Below are positions 32,930 through 41,500 of a stretch of 64,000 nt of DNA, piece after piece. The stretch lies in the NCBI GenBank assembly GCA_041690255.1, contig JAWLHU010000002.1, positions 248,001 to 312,000 on the forward strand, read 5' to 3'. The notes below the pieces were generated by a model. That model had not been told where the DNA came from. It did no database searches and saw only the letters and a program-made list of their open reading frames with translations. The number at the start of each line of letters is the position of its first letter. The first letter of the stretch is position 1. The DNA comes from JAWLHU01 sp041690255. GTDB lineage: Bacteria; Bacillota; Sulfobacillia; Symbiobacteriales; Symbiobacteriaceae. Both the position numbers and the translations under genes were made by a program.

Positions 32930-33492
32930 TCCGGCTGGAGCTGGCCGGGGTGAACACCCGGCTCCACTCATCGCTCTGCTTTGCCTGCCCGCACGGGCCG
33001 ACCGGCTGCTGCGCCTCGCCGCCCGGGGTCGACTGGTCGGATATTGGCCGCATTGTTGAACTGGGCGGGCGGGACTGGGTCCTGGAGCAGGTGGGGGCGG
33101 GGGCGCTCCGGCCGGGGCCGCGGGGCCTGCTGTTGAAGCGGGTGGAGAACCGGGAGGCGAACGCCGGGGTCTGGCCGACGAAGTGCGTCTACCACGGCCC
33201 ACAGGGCTGCACGATCGAGCCGGAGCGGCGGGCGGCCACCTGTAACTACTACATCTGCGATGACGCCTTTCTCTACGGGGGCGAGAACCAGGGGGACGCG
33301 GCGGCCGTGGCGGGACGTGAGGTGCATGCGACGCTGATGGCCTTGTATGGCCGGTGGGACTTGGAGATCATGGCGGCGGTGGGCGAGCGCTGGCCCGCCG
33401 GTCCGGCCTGGGACGAGCCCTTCCTGGACTGGGTGGGGCAGGAGTTCCGGCGGTTGGTGATGCGGGATCGGCGGGAGTGGAAGTCCCTGTGA
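32926..33492 (+). CDS. Cysteine-cluster (YkgJ-like) protein
   Basis: A 188-residue protein with an N-terminal and central array of cysteines (CFACPHGPTGCC near residues 18-29, then CVYHGPQGCTIEPERRAATC and YYIC at about 87-110) in the spacing of YkgJ-type putative metal- or iron-sulfur-binding proteins. The C-terminal 70 residues are helical. The GTG start overlaps the gatD stop, so translation is coupled to murT-gatD. Its role beside peptidoglycan amidation is unknown. There is no signal peptide. Confidence 0.72.
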   Translation: MIRLELAGVNTRLHSSLCFACPHGPTGCCASPPGVDWSDIGRIVELGGRDWVLEQVGAGALRPGPRGLLLKRVENREANAGVWPTKCVYHGPQGCTIEPERRAATCNYYICDDAFLYGGENQGDAAAVAGREVHATLMALYGRWDLEIMAAVGERWPAGPAWDEPFLDWVGQEFRRLVMRDRREWKSL

Positions 33493-33587
33493 GCGCGGGG
33501 TCGACCAGGGGGTTTTCCCTGGCGGAGTCAAGGGCAGTACCGTCGCCATGGAGAAGATCTCCGGTATTCTTCCTGTGTTACCATCCG

Positions 33588-33616
33588 TTGCGTGCTGTCT
33601 TCAGACAGTATAGAAT
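33588..33616 (+). promoter_or_regulatory. MerR-type promoter/operator
   Basis: TTGCGT (33588-33593) and TAGAAT (33611-33616) are 17 nt apart. The spacer holds the perfect inverted repeat CTGTCT-TC-AGACAG (33595-33608). A dyad between -35 and -10 is the placement used by MerR-family regulators, and a MerR-like gene is the first gene downstream. Confidence 0.65.
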
Positions 33617-33675
33617 GGGGAGGAGGATGCGAGTGAGTGGCACAGCCAGAGCTCACCAGGTTGGGAGGCATCGAC

Positions 33676-34182
33676 ATGGATCAGGACAGAGAGAGATTAA
33701 CCGCTACCGAACTAGCCGAAGCAGCGGGTGAAATGGGTATACCCCTGGGTGCAAATCCGCTGCGCACCATCGGGTACTACAAGCAGATCGGGCTTCTTCA
33801 TCCGAAGGTGATCCAGGAAGGCTCTGTACGACGCGCCTACTACTCCGGTCATCACCTCATTATCCTCAAGATAATCCATAACAAGAAGCTTCAGGGTCTT
33901 ACCTTGAGCCAGATCCGGGAGGTACTTGAGAGCCACGTCTACCTCTCTGACGCTGGTCGTCAATTCATAGAACAGTTTCGGGATGAGTACCCGGACACCG
34001 CTTTTGTTCCGGGTTCACCAATCAGCCGGGGCGAAATGGCCTTCTTTCTGGGCAAGTTGTTGAGAACAGGCGAACCGGAGAAGATGCTCTGGATTCTCGC
34101 ATCGGCATTTGTCGGGCCCAAGGGTGAGCCGGTTGGTGCGGAAGAGTTCGCGGCCAGCCCACAGCTTGGCAGAAACCAGTAA
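33676..34182 (+). CDS. MerR-like transcriptional regulator
   Basis: A 168-residue protein with a MerR-type winged helix-turn-helix at about residues 8-85 (TATELAEAAGEM, LRTIGYYKQIGLLHP, RRAYYSGHHLIILKIIHNKKLQGLTLSQIREVLES). The C-terminal part is helical, without the Cys ligands of metal sensors. Base composition is clearly less GC-rich than the neighbours. The ATG at 33676 lies 7 nt after GGGAGG; an in-frame start 39 nt upstream lacks a site. It leads a three-gene unit with the DUF4258 and YgiT-type genes and probably controls the dyad in its own promoter. Confidence 0.82.
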   Translation: MDQDRERLTATELAEAAGEMGIPLGANPLRTIGYYKQIGLLHPKVIQEGSVRRAYYSGHHLIILKIIHNKKLQGLTLSQIREVLESHVYLSDAGRQFIEQFRDEYPDTAFVPGSPISRGEMAFFLGKLLRTGEPEKMLWILASAFVGPKGEPVGAEEFAASPQLGRNQ

Positions 34183-34194
34183 AGAAGGGGTGCT

Positions 34195-34449
34195 ATGGAC
34201 CCCCGACAGATTATCCGGTTGGCCGTCACTGCGGAAGAGTACCGCGTGAGTGGGCACGCTTACGAGGAAGCCGACAAAGATGGTATCAGCCTTGAGATGA
34301 TCGAACGCGTCATGTGCTACGGGATGGTTCGCAAGATCGAACGGTTATACGGCGCTTCTCGCTATACGCTACGTTCTGGCATGATTATGGTAGTCGTTGA
34401 GTTGTCTGATGACGAGGTGGTGGTGATAACCGCCGGGAGGGAACGCTAA
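34195..34449 (+). CDS. DUF4258 domain protein (toxin-like)
   Basis: An 84-residue protein with the DUF4258 layout: SGHAYEEADKDGISLEMIERVM, then SRYTLRSGMIMVVVELSDDEVVVITA. DUF4258 proteins often sit beside antitoxin-like genes and are thought to be RelE/MqsR-like. No catalytic residues can be assigned. The ATG at 34195 follows AAGAAGGGG. The stop touches the start of the next gene, which encodes a YgiT-type zinc finger, supporting a toxin-antitoxin pair. Confidence 0.72.
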   Translation: MDPRQIIRLAVTAEEYRVSGHAYEEADKDGISLEMIERVMCYGMVRKIERLYGASRYTLRSGMIMVVVELSDDEVVVITAGRER

Positions 34450-34779
34450 ATGCAGACATGTCGGGTATGTAGGGGAAAGCTGGAAAGGAGCGCGACGACG
34501 GTAACCCGAACGGTGAACGGACTTAGCGTTCAGGTTACTGGAGTACCGGTAGATCGCTGCGTTGACTGTGGGGAAGAGTGGTTCTGCGCCCGCGACCTGA
34601 AACAAGTCGAGCGGCTGATCGCGAAGCGTGGTCAAAGCCAGACGCTGGCTTTTGCGACAGCCGATGACGGGTGGAATCAGAAAGTCTTGCGGGAAGCACC
34701 TTGGCTACAGCCGGGGAACTTGGACCGTCCGATCACGTATAGTGACCTGCTCGAGGCAGTCGAGAAGGTGAGGCATTAG
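34450..34779 (+). CDS. YgiT-type zinc-finger protein (antitoxin-like)
   Basis: A 109-residue protein whose N-terminus is a YgiT/MqsA-type zinc finger: Cys4-x2-Cys7 and Cys37-x2-Cys40, with the typical VTGVPVDRCVDCGEEW strand. The C-terminal half has a helix and an ITYSDLLEAVEKV end but no obvious helix-turn-helix, unlike full MqsA. It follows the DUF4258 gene without a gap. In MqsRA-like pairs the zinc domain binds the toxin; DNA binding here may instead be supplied by the upstream MerR-like protein. Confidence 0.78.
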   Translation: MQTCRVCRGKLERSATTVTRTVNGLSVQVTGVPVDRCVDCGEEWFCARDLKQVERLIAKRGQSQTLAFATADDGWNQKVLREAPWLQPGNLDRPITYSDLLEAVEKVRH

Positions 34780-34813
34780 AATCCAACATGCAGGACCTGG
34801 CAAGACGCGACAG

Positions 34814-34843
34814 AAGGGCGCTGACCACATGGCCAGCGCCCTT
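34814..34843. terminator. Bidirectional terminator after the MerR/DUF4258/YgiT unit
   Basis: AAGGGCGCTG pairs with CAGCGCCCTT around a 10-nt loop. It lies between the zinc-finger gene and the convergent methyltransferase gene. Confidence 0.75.
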
Positions 34844-34857
34844 TGCGCGCCTACGTC

Positions 34858-35697
34858 CTAGCTCGGTTTGACCGCCACGACCACCTGGAGCCCGTCCTGC
34901 TCATGCTCCTCGCTCAGGCCGGGCCGGAAGAGGATGGCGCTGAAGCCGGCATCGGTCAGGATCTGGGTGTACTGCTCGTTCGTGTAGGCCTGGTAGCTGC
35001 TGGCGTAGCGGGTGGTCTCGCCCGACTCGGCATCCACAATGTAGTAGCGGACCGTCTTGGTCTGACTCGCCTCATCCCAGAAGGACTCCTCCAGGCCGAG
35101 GTGGGGCTGGTCGGAGAAGAGCCCCCGGGGGACCGCCCACCAGCCGCGCTCATCGGACTCGTGCTTGACCCCATCGAACGTGTGGGGTTCCAGGAGCAGG
35201 CGGCCACCGGGTTTCAGGGCGGCGTACGCCTTGGCGAGGATCGCGGCCGCTTTGGCGGGCCGGAAGACGTTGAACTCGCCGTAGAGCAGCATGATCAGGT
35301 CCTGGTTCTCCGGGAGTTCCGCGGTGTACAGGTCCTCCAGCCGGTAGGTCGGGGCGGGGCCTGTCTGCGGCAGGTTCTCCCGGGCGTAGGCGATCGAGGC
35401 GGGCGACCAGTCAATGCCGGTACAGGTGTGGCCCAGTTCGGCCAGCCGCCGGGCGTAGAGCCCCGGACCACAGCCCAGGTCGGTCACGCTGCCCGGCTTG
35501 CTGCCCAGCAGGGTCCGGTGGATCCAGGCGACCTGGCTCTCAATGATCTCGGTTCGCCGGCTGGCGAGGTCGTGCTCCTGGGAAAGGTGCTCCTGGAGCA
35601 TGCGGCGGCTGAAGTCAGGGTCGTTCCAGGGAATGTTCTCCCCCTCAGCCCAGGGCTCCGGGCGGCGGGACCGCGCAACGATATCGGTCAGCTTCAT
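34858..35697 (-). CDS. Class I SAM-dependent methyltransferase
   Basis: A 279-residue methyltransferase. Motif I is VTDLGCGPGLYARRL near residue 70, the acidic loop GIDWSP follows, and motif IV lies in LIMLLYGEFNVF. The C-terminal half is beta-rich with YYIVDAESGE and YTQILTDAGF. The substrate is not evident. The ATG at 35697 follows GGGAGG; an upstream in-frame start at 35742 lies in the promoter region, where TGATACGAT forms an extended -10 at 35733-35741. It is convergent with the MerR unit and appears monocistronic. Confidence 0.85.
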   Translation of the reverse strand: MKLTDIVARSRRPEPWAEGENIPWNDPDFSRRMLQEHLSQEHDLASRRTEIIESQVAWIHRTLLGSKPGSVTDLGCGPGLYARRLAELGHTCTGIDWSPASIAYARENLPQTGPAPTYRLEDLYTAELPENQDLIMLLYGEFNVFRPAKAAAILAKAYAALKPGGRLLLEPHTFDGVKHESDERGWWAVPRGLFSDQPHLGLEESFWDEASQTKTVRYYIVDAESGETTRYASSYQAYTNEQYTQILTDAGFSAILFRPGLSEEHEQDGLQVVVAVKPS

Positions 35698-35883
35698 GGC
35701 AGGGGCCTCCCTTGCAGGCGCTTTCGCTCCAAATCGTATCATGCTACCGCTTGCTTGACCATGACCTTTTCCTACTTGTTGCCATTATGCTGCCGGAGAG
35801 ATGGGCACCATTTGCTGGCCGGGAACTCCCGATTCAATGTAGAATGCTGGCACAGGCGGAAGTAAGCGGATGGAGGGGATTCC

Positions 35884-36693
35884 ATGGAGAACCTGCAGAA
35901 CCTGCTCTGGCTCTGGATGATCCTCGGCTTCACCATCCTGCCGGCGATCCGGCAGGCGCTGGTGGCCATGCGGCGGCGCAGCCTGATCGCCCGGATCGAG
36001 CGGCAGCGGGGGACGAGGGTGATCAGCCTGATCCATCGGCAGCAGGCGGGGTTCCTGGGTGCTCTCATGGCCCGGTACATCAACCTGGATGACAGCGAAC
36101 AGATCATGGAGAAGGTACGGGCGGCCGGCAACAAGCCGATCGACCTGGTGATCCATACGCCGGGCGGGCTGGTGATCGCGGCCAGCCAGATCGCCCGGGT
36201 CCTCCGGGCCCACACCCCCGGGGTGACGGCGATCGTTCCGCAGTACGCCATGTCCGGTGGGACCTTCCTCTGCCTGGCCTCGGATCAGATCCTCATGGAT
36301 CAGAACGCCATGCTGGGGCCGGTCGATCCGCAGATCAACGGCATGCCGGCCAGCGCCTACGCCCGGGTGCTGAAGGAGAAGGAGAAGAGCCAGATCGCGG
36401 ACAACACGATCATGATGGCTGACATGTCGGAGAAGGCGACGAACCAGTTGCAGCAGATGGCCTTCGAGCTGCTGAAGCCGAAGCTGGGGAAGGAGCGGGC
36501 GACGGAGGTGGCGACCATGCTGACCGAGGGGCGCTGGACCCACGACTACCCGCTCTACGTGGAGCATCTGCAGGAGCTTGGGCTTCCCGTCAGCACGGCC
36601 ATTCCGGCGGAGTTCCGGCAGTTGCTGGGGCTCTCGGGGGCGGCGCAGGCGCAGGTGGTGAAGCGTGCGGCGAAGGGGAAGTCGGCCAGGTAA
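35884..36693 (+). CDS. ClpP-class membrane serine protease (SDH/SppA-like)
   Basis: A 269-residue protein of the serine dehydrogenase proteinase family, related to SppA and ClpP. An N-terminal hydrophobic helix (about residues 7-24) anchors it. The crotonase-like core shows DLVIHTPGGLVIAASQIA near residue 82, the nucleophile in QYAMSGGTFLCLASD near 122, and ILMDQNAMLGPVDPQ near 140. It probably degrades membrane-associated or signal-peptide fragments. The ATG at 35884 follows GGAGGGG by 6 nt. A TAGAAT box (35840-35845) probably gives the promoter. Confidence 0.82.
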   Translation: MENLQNLLWLWMILGFTILPAIRQALVAMRRRSLIARIERQRGTRVISLIHRQQAGFLGALMARYINLDDSEQIMEKVRAAGNKPIDLVIHTPGGLVIAASQIARVLRAHTPGVTAIVPQYAMSGGTFLCLASDQILMDQNAMLGPVDPQINGMPASAYARVLKEKEKSQIADNTIMMADMSEKATNQLQQMAFELLKPKLGKERATEVATMLTEGRWTHDYPLYVEHLQELGLPVSTAIPAEFRQLLGLSGAAQAQVVKRAAKGKSAR

Positions 36694-36819
36694 AGGGCTT
36701 TTGGGGCGTCTGGCATCAGCCGGGCGCCCTTGTCGCGGGGCAAACATGGCGGAGCCGGAGGATGATCAGCCCGGCGTGGCGAATGCAGACGAGGAGAGAA
36801 GCGCAGGGGGTGCAGGTAT

Positions 36820-37482
36820 ATGAGATCTCCGCGAGTGCCGTTCGGTCGCTGGCTGGTGGTTCCCCTGCTGTTCCTGCTCCTGGCTGGGTGCAGCCGCCCC
36901 GAGTCATCTGATGGGACCGGTGACCCGGCCAAGGGCTCCGACGCGTCAGCGGCTCAGACGACGGGCAAGGGCACAAAGGGCAAGCCGGCGAGCGATGCGG
37001 CAGAGGAGGAAGGGCCCGCTCTGGAGCAGACCTTCCACGATGATCAGGGGCGCATCGAACTGAAGGTGCCGGAGGGTTGGGAGGCCATGGGGTACGAGGG
37101 GGCGCTGGTCGCCCTGATCAGCCCCCAGAACGGCGAGGAGGACTTCTTCCGCGAGAATCTCCTCGTCACCCACGACACGGAGTTTGAGAACCTCACCTTC
37201 CCCCGCTATCTGAAGGCGCTGGAGGTGGAGGTGCGCAACCGGTACCCGGACACCGAGACCCTGGAGAGCGGCGAGATCGAGATCGCGGGGGAGATGGCTC
37301 ATTTCCTCGTGGAGAGCTTCACCTCGCTCAAGGGACCTGCCAAGGTCTACCGGGTGGTGATCCTGCGGGGATCAACCGCCTATGTCCTCCACGCCACCGC
37401 ACCGGTCCAATCCTTCGACCGGTACCGTCCGATCTTCGAAGCGATCGCCAAGTCGGTCACCTTTCCCGAACCCAAATCATAG
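36820..37482 (+). CDS. Lipoprotein with PsbP/DcrB-like domain
   Basis: A 220-residue secreted lipoprotein: a basic N-terminus, a hydrophobic core and the lipobox LLAGC (Cys near 24), then a Ser/Asp/Lys/Ala-rich linker to about residue 65. The mature domain (RIELKVPEGWEAMGYEG ... FPRYLKALEVEV ... YRVVILRGSTAYVLHATAP ... FEAIAKSVTF) has the pattern of PsbP/DcrB-type small alpha/beta domains, whose functions are diverse. The ATG at 36820 follows GGGGTG. It is monocistronic and ends at a bidirectional terminator. Confidence 0.72.
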   Translation: MRSPRVPFGRWLVVPLLFLLLAGCSRPESSDGTGDPAKGSDASAAQTTGKGTKGKPASDAAEEEGPALEQTFHDDQGRIELKVPEGWEAMGYEGALVALISPQNGEEDFFRENLLVTHDTEFENLTFPRYLKALEVEVRNRYPDTETLESGEIEIAGEMAHFLVESFTSLKGPAKVYRVVILRGSTAYVLHATAPVQSFDRYRPIFEAIAKSVTFPEPKS

Positions 37483-37495
37483 CGCACATGTGAAA

Positions 37496-37526
37496 GCGCC
37501 CGGGGCATAAACCCCGGGCGCCCTTT
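37496..37526. terminator. Bidirectional terminator before menA
   Basis: GCGCCCGGGG pairs with CCCCGGGCGC around a 6-nt loop, with AAA before it and CCCTTT after it. It serves the convergent lipoprotein and menA genes. Confidence 0.85.
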
Positions 37527-37530
37527 GCGT

Positions 37531-38433
37531 TTAGACCCAGACCGAGATCAGCATGCCGATCACCAGCAGTGCGCCGAACCGGGCCAGCAGTTGGGCGGTC
37601 CCCTTCACGGCGGGGTGGAGCTTCGGCGGATCGGTGTGCAGGAAGAAGAGCTGGGCCACCTGATAGGCCGATGGTGCCGTCAGCAGGACCAGCAGCGTCC
37701 ACGGCGATAGCAGGCCGGCCAGGATCAGGCCCAGGGTGATCAGGTAGGTGAGCACGAAGAAACCGGCAAAGAGGCGGATGGCCCTCGGCCTCCCCAGCAG
37801 AATCGCCATGGTCCGGCGACCGCCGCCCTTGTCGGCCTCCATGTCCCGAATGTTGTTGCCCAGGAGGATCGAGGCGATCAGAAGGCCGATGGGCTGTGCC
37901 ACCCAGAGGGCGGAGAGGTTGATCAGACCGGCCTGCGTGTAGTAGACCAGCAGGATGATCACCGGGCCCATGGTGAAGCCCGCCGCCAGCTCGCCGAAGG
38001 GGGTGTAGGCCAGGGGCATCGGGCCGGCCGAGTAGAGATAGGCCACGCCAATGCAGGCCAGGCCGGTCGCAAAGACCCACCAGGAGGTGGTCGCGGAGAT
38101 ATAGAGCCCGATGGCAATGGCCGTCCCGGCGAAGAGCCAGGCAAGGAGCAGCACCGTCTTAGGCTGTATGCCATCCCGGACGATGGTGCCGGCAATGCCG
38201 ACATGCTCCTCGGTATCGAGGCCGCGCATGTAGTCGAAGTACTCGTTGAACATATTGGTGGCGCTCTGAATCAGAACGGCGGCCACCAGAAAAGCAGCAA
38301 ACCTGCCGCCGTGAAAGTAGCCTTCGGTCAAGGCGAGGATTGCACCGGTGAGGACCGGAATCAGGGAAGCGGTGAGTGAGAAGGGGCGCAGCATGCGCCA
38401 CAATACGAGGGACCTCTCCTTGGCCGTCATCAT
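37531..38433 (-). CDS. menA: 1,4-dihydroxy-2-naphthoate polyprenyltransferase
   Basis: A 300-residue UbiA-superfamily prenyltransferase with eight to nine membrane helices. The first Asp-rich motif is in NMFNEYFDYMRGLDTEEH near residue 60, and the second is in LLGNNIRDMEADKGGGRRT near 190; together they bind Mg2+ and prenyl diphosphate. It attaches the side chain in menaquinone synthesis, so the organism probably uses menaquinone. Two adjacent ATGs (38433 and 38430) are possible after GGGGATAG. No other men genes are in the window. Confidence 0.9.
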   Translation of the reverse strand: MMTAKERSLVLWRMLRPFSLTASLIPVLTGAILALTEGYFHGGRFAAFLVAAVLIQSATNMFNEYFDYMRGLDTEEHVGIAGTIVRDGIQPKTVLLLAWLFAGTAIAIGLYISATTSWWVFATGLACIGVAYLYSAGPMPLAYTPFGELAAGFTMGPVIILLVYYTQAGLINLSALWVAQPIGLLIASILLGNNIRDMEADKGGGRRTMAILLGRPRAIRLFAGFFVLTYLITLGLILAGLLSPWTLLVLLTAPSAYQVAQLFFLHTDPPKLHPAVKGTAQLLARFGALLVIGMLISVWV

Positions 38434-38521
38434 CTATCCCCTGTTCTGCATCAGTTCCTGCAAGGATGTATCATATCAAATCTGAACCGGTTTGGGCAGA
38501 GCGAACGAGTTTTGGAGGACT

Positions 38522-38530
38522 TGTTAGAAT
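38522..38530 (+). promoter_or_regulatory. Extended -10 promoter of the histidine kinase gene
   Basis: TGTTAGAAT fits TGnTAnnnT, 45 nt before the ATG. No good -35 is present, as expected for an extended -10 promoter. Confidence 0.5.
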
Positions 38531-38575
38531 AGAGAAAGAATAACGAGAGAAGTCCTTGAGGGGAGGTGATAGGCC

Positions 38576-41500
38576 ATGCGGTTACTCAACTGGATCGGCG
38601 GTACCGGACTGAAGACCCGGCTCATTGGGTTGGTCCTGGCGGTCCTTTTGCCGCTCACCGCCCTTCAGACCTGGCGGATCCTCGACACGATGGCCGAGGC
38701 GAAGGATCGAGCGGTCCAGGCGAATCGGGAACTGTCCGAAGCCGTGCGTGCTGCCTTTCTGGCCTATGTGAGGACCCTGGGTGAGCGGGGTGAGTCCCTG
38801 GGGAAGGCAATCCTCGCCGTCGCCCCTCTGCGAGGGCCGGATGGCATTCGCCTTCTCCTTCTGAACGAGCTGGTGGAGTCCCCGACCATTCACCACTTCA
38901 GTTGGGTCAGCCCGGCGGGCTGGGTGGTCAGCAGCACGACCCCCGAGATGGAGGGGACGTACCTGGGGGACCGGGCCTATCTCTACCGGGCTCACCGGGA
39001 CCGGGCGCGGTCCCTCTCCGACCTGCTGCCCCCCGACGAGACAGGGGGCTGTTTCTGCTTTGCGCTGGCACAGCCGGTCTGGGAGGGGGATCGCCTGGGC
39101 GGGATACTGCTGACCTATGTGGACACAGAACGCCTCCAGGTCGTGTTTAATGTGGACCGGAAGGGGAGCAGCCGCTTTGGCCTTGTCGACCGGAGCGGAA
39201 GGATTCTCTTTCGCAGTGGCCATCTGGTGGAGAGCCTGCCCTGGGAGCGGCGTCAACTGCCCAATGACGCCCGATACCCGGCCCGCATCGCTTTAACAGG
39301 CGTCGTCGGAACCAGCGAGTACTTCGTTGCGGCGGCAGATCAGACGCCTCGAATGGGGGCGGCGGTTCCGGTCCCTGAGTTTGGCTGGGCGGTCTTCGCG
39401 ACCTCCCAGGTGCATGAGGTCCTGGCAGGCGTCGCAGAGAGGGTGCGGCGGGACCTGTCCGTCCTGTTCCTGGTGGCGCTTCTCGCTTTCATTGCGGCCT
39501 GGCGGATTGCCGTCTCGATTACCCGGCCGCTGGACGAACTGCAACAGGCCGCGGGTGAGATCATGTGGGGAAATTACGACTTCCGGGTGCAGCGTACGGG
39601 ATATGGGGAGGTGGCCGCCGCCCTGCATGCCTTCAACGCCATGGCGGCCCACCTGAGCCTCGCCAGGGAGCAGTTGCAGGACAGCGCCGCGAAGATGGCC
39701 CTGATGCTCGAATCGACAACCGATGCGTTCTTTGCCCTGGATCACCTCTGGCGGTTCACCTATGTCAATCGGAATGCCGGGCGCCTCCTCCAGCGGGACA
39801 AGGAGGATCTCCTCGGTATGGTCATGTGGGAGGCATTCCCCAAGACGGTTGGGTCGACCTTCGAGAGCCAGTATCGCAAGGCCGTAGCCAGCGGAGAGTC
39901 GGTTCAGTTTGAGGCGTTCTCTGATCAACTGCAAGCCTGGTGTGAGGTCCATGCCCATCCCTACCCGAATGGTCTCGCCGTCTTCTTCCGCGATGTCACC
40001 GAGCGAAGGGCCGCTGCCATGGCCCTCGCGGCGGAGAGCAGCGCCCGGGAACTGGAGCGGCAGCACCTGCGGGCGGTTCTGGAGATCCTGCCTGTCGGGG
40101 TGATCATCGCGGACCGCACGGGTGCCCTCCAAGAGATCAACCCGGAGGGGAGGCGGATCTGGGCCTATTCCCGTGCGCTCGACAACCCGCTTCAGCACCG
40201 GGAGTACCATGGCTGGTGGTGCGGCAGCGGCGAGCGCCTCGAAGCGGAGGACTGGGCGCTCTACCGGGCCCTCCACAAGGGGGAGACGTCGCTGGGCGAG
40301 GAGGTCCAGATCGAGGCCTTCAACGGAGAGCGGCGGACGATCCTTAACTCAGCCGTGCCCCTGCGCGACGAGACGGGGGAGATCATCGGCGGGGTGGCGG
40401 TCAACGTGGATATCTCCCGGCAGAAGGCAATGGAGGCAGAGATCCGGCGTAACGCCGCCCTGATCGACCGGCAGCGGATGGTCTTGCAGCGGGTGGCGGA
40501 GGGGGCACCCTTGTACGATGTGCTCTACCAGATCCTCGTAGATGTCGGGCAAGCGGTGGAGGCCTCATGTGCCAGTGCCATTCTCCTGCAGGAGGATGCC
40601 GCTTCGTGGCAGATCAGCACGCGGCCCGCTGACGAGCTGGATGAGGACGAGGCACCGGAGGGGACGGCCTGGTCGGTCCCGCTTCGCCTGGAGGGCGGTC
40701 GCACGGTCGGAGGTCTGACCATTTACTCCCCGCGCAGGGGCGTCCCGACCCTGGAGGAGATGGCGATCGTGGAGGCAGGTGCGCGCCTGGCGGCGATTGC
40801 GGTGGGCCGGCATCAGCGGGAGGCCGGTCGGGCCCAGAAACTGCAGAACCTGATCGACAACATGTCGGAAGGGGTAGTCGCACTCGATGTTGAGGGGATC
40901 GTCACCATCAATCAGGTGGCGTTGCGGCTGCTCGGACTCAGTCCCGACGCAGGGTTGGCCAGCCAGATCAGCGACCTTCCCGCCGGGCTCTGGGCGATCC
41001 TGGAGCAGGCCGCGGCTGCCCCCCGGCCTCACCCACACCGGGCTCAGCTACGGATCGGGGAGGCGGAGGTTGCGATCACGGTCTGGTCGGTCTACACGGC
41101 GGTGAGCCGGTACGGCACGGTGGCTATCCTCCGGGATATCACGGCGCAGGCTCAGCTTCGGCGGCTGCAGCAGTCCTTCGTGGCCAACGTCTCCCACGAA
41201 TTGCGCGGCCCCCTCACTTCGGTCTCGGCCACGTTGGAGGCGATCGCCGACGGCGTGATTCCCGCCGAGAAACGGCAGCACTACCTCCGGTCGGTCCTGC
41301 AGGAGATGGCCAGGCTTCGCCGGCTCTCCTACGATGTGGTCGATCTGACCCGCCTGGACGCCGGTCTCCTGGAGCCGAAGCGGGAGGTGGTCTATCTGCA
41401 GGGGCTCCTTCAGCAGGTGGGGGACACTTACGATCAGCGGGTGCGGGATGCGGCGATCCGCCTGGTGGTTGAACCATCGACAGATGCCGTCATGGCCGAT

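Noticed and set aside
30764..33202. An 812-codon antisense frame across murT and gatD
   Set aside because: The sense-strand genes show complete family motifs, while the antisense translation is His/Arg/Leu-rich without any domain. The same applies to the 737-codon frame at 42032-44245 opposite trxB and selB, and to 15540-17429 opposite the FtsX permease.
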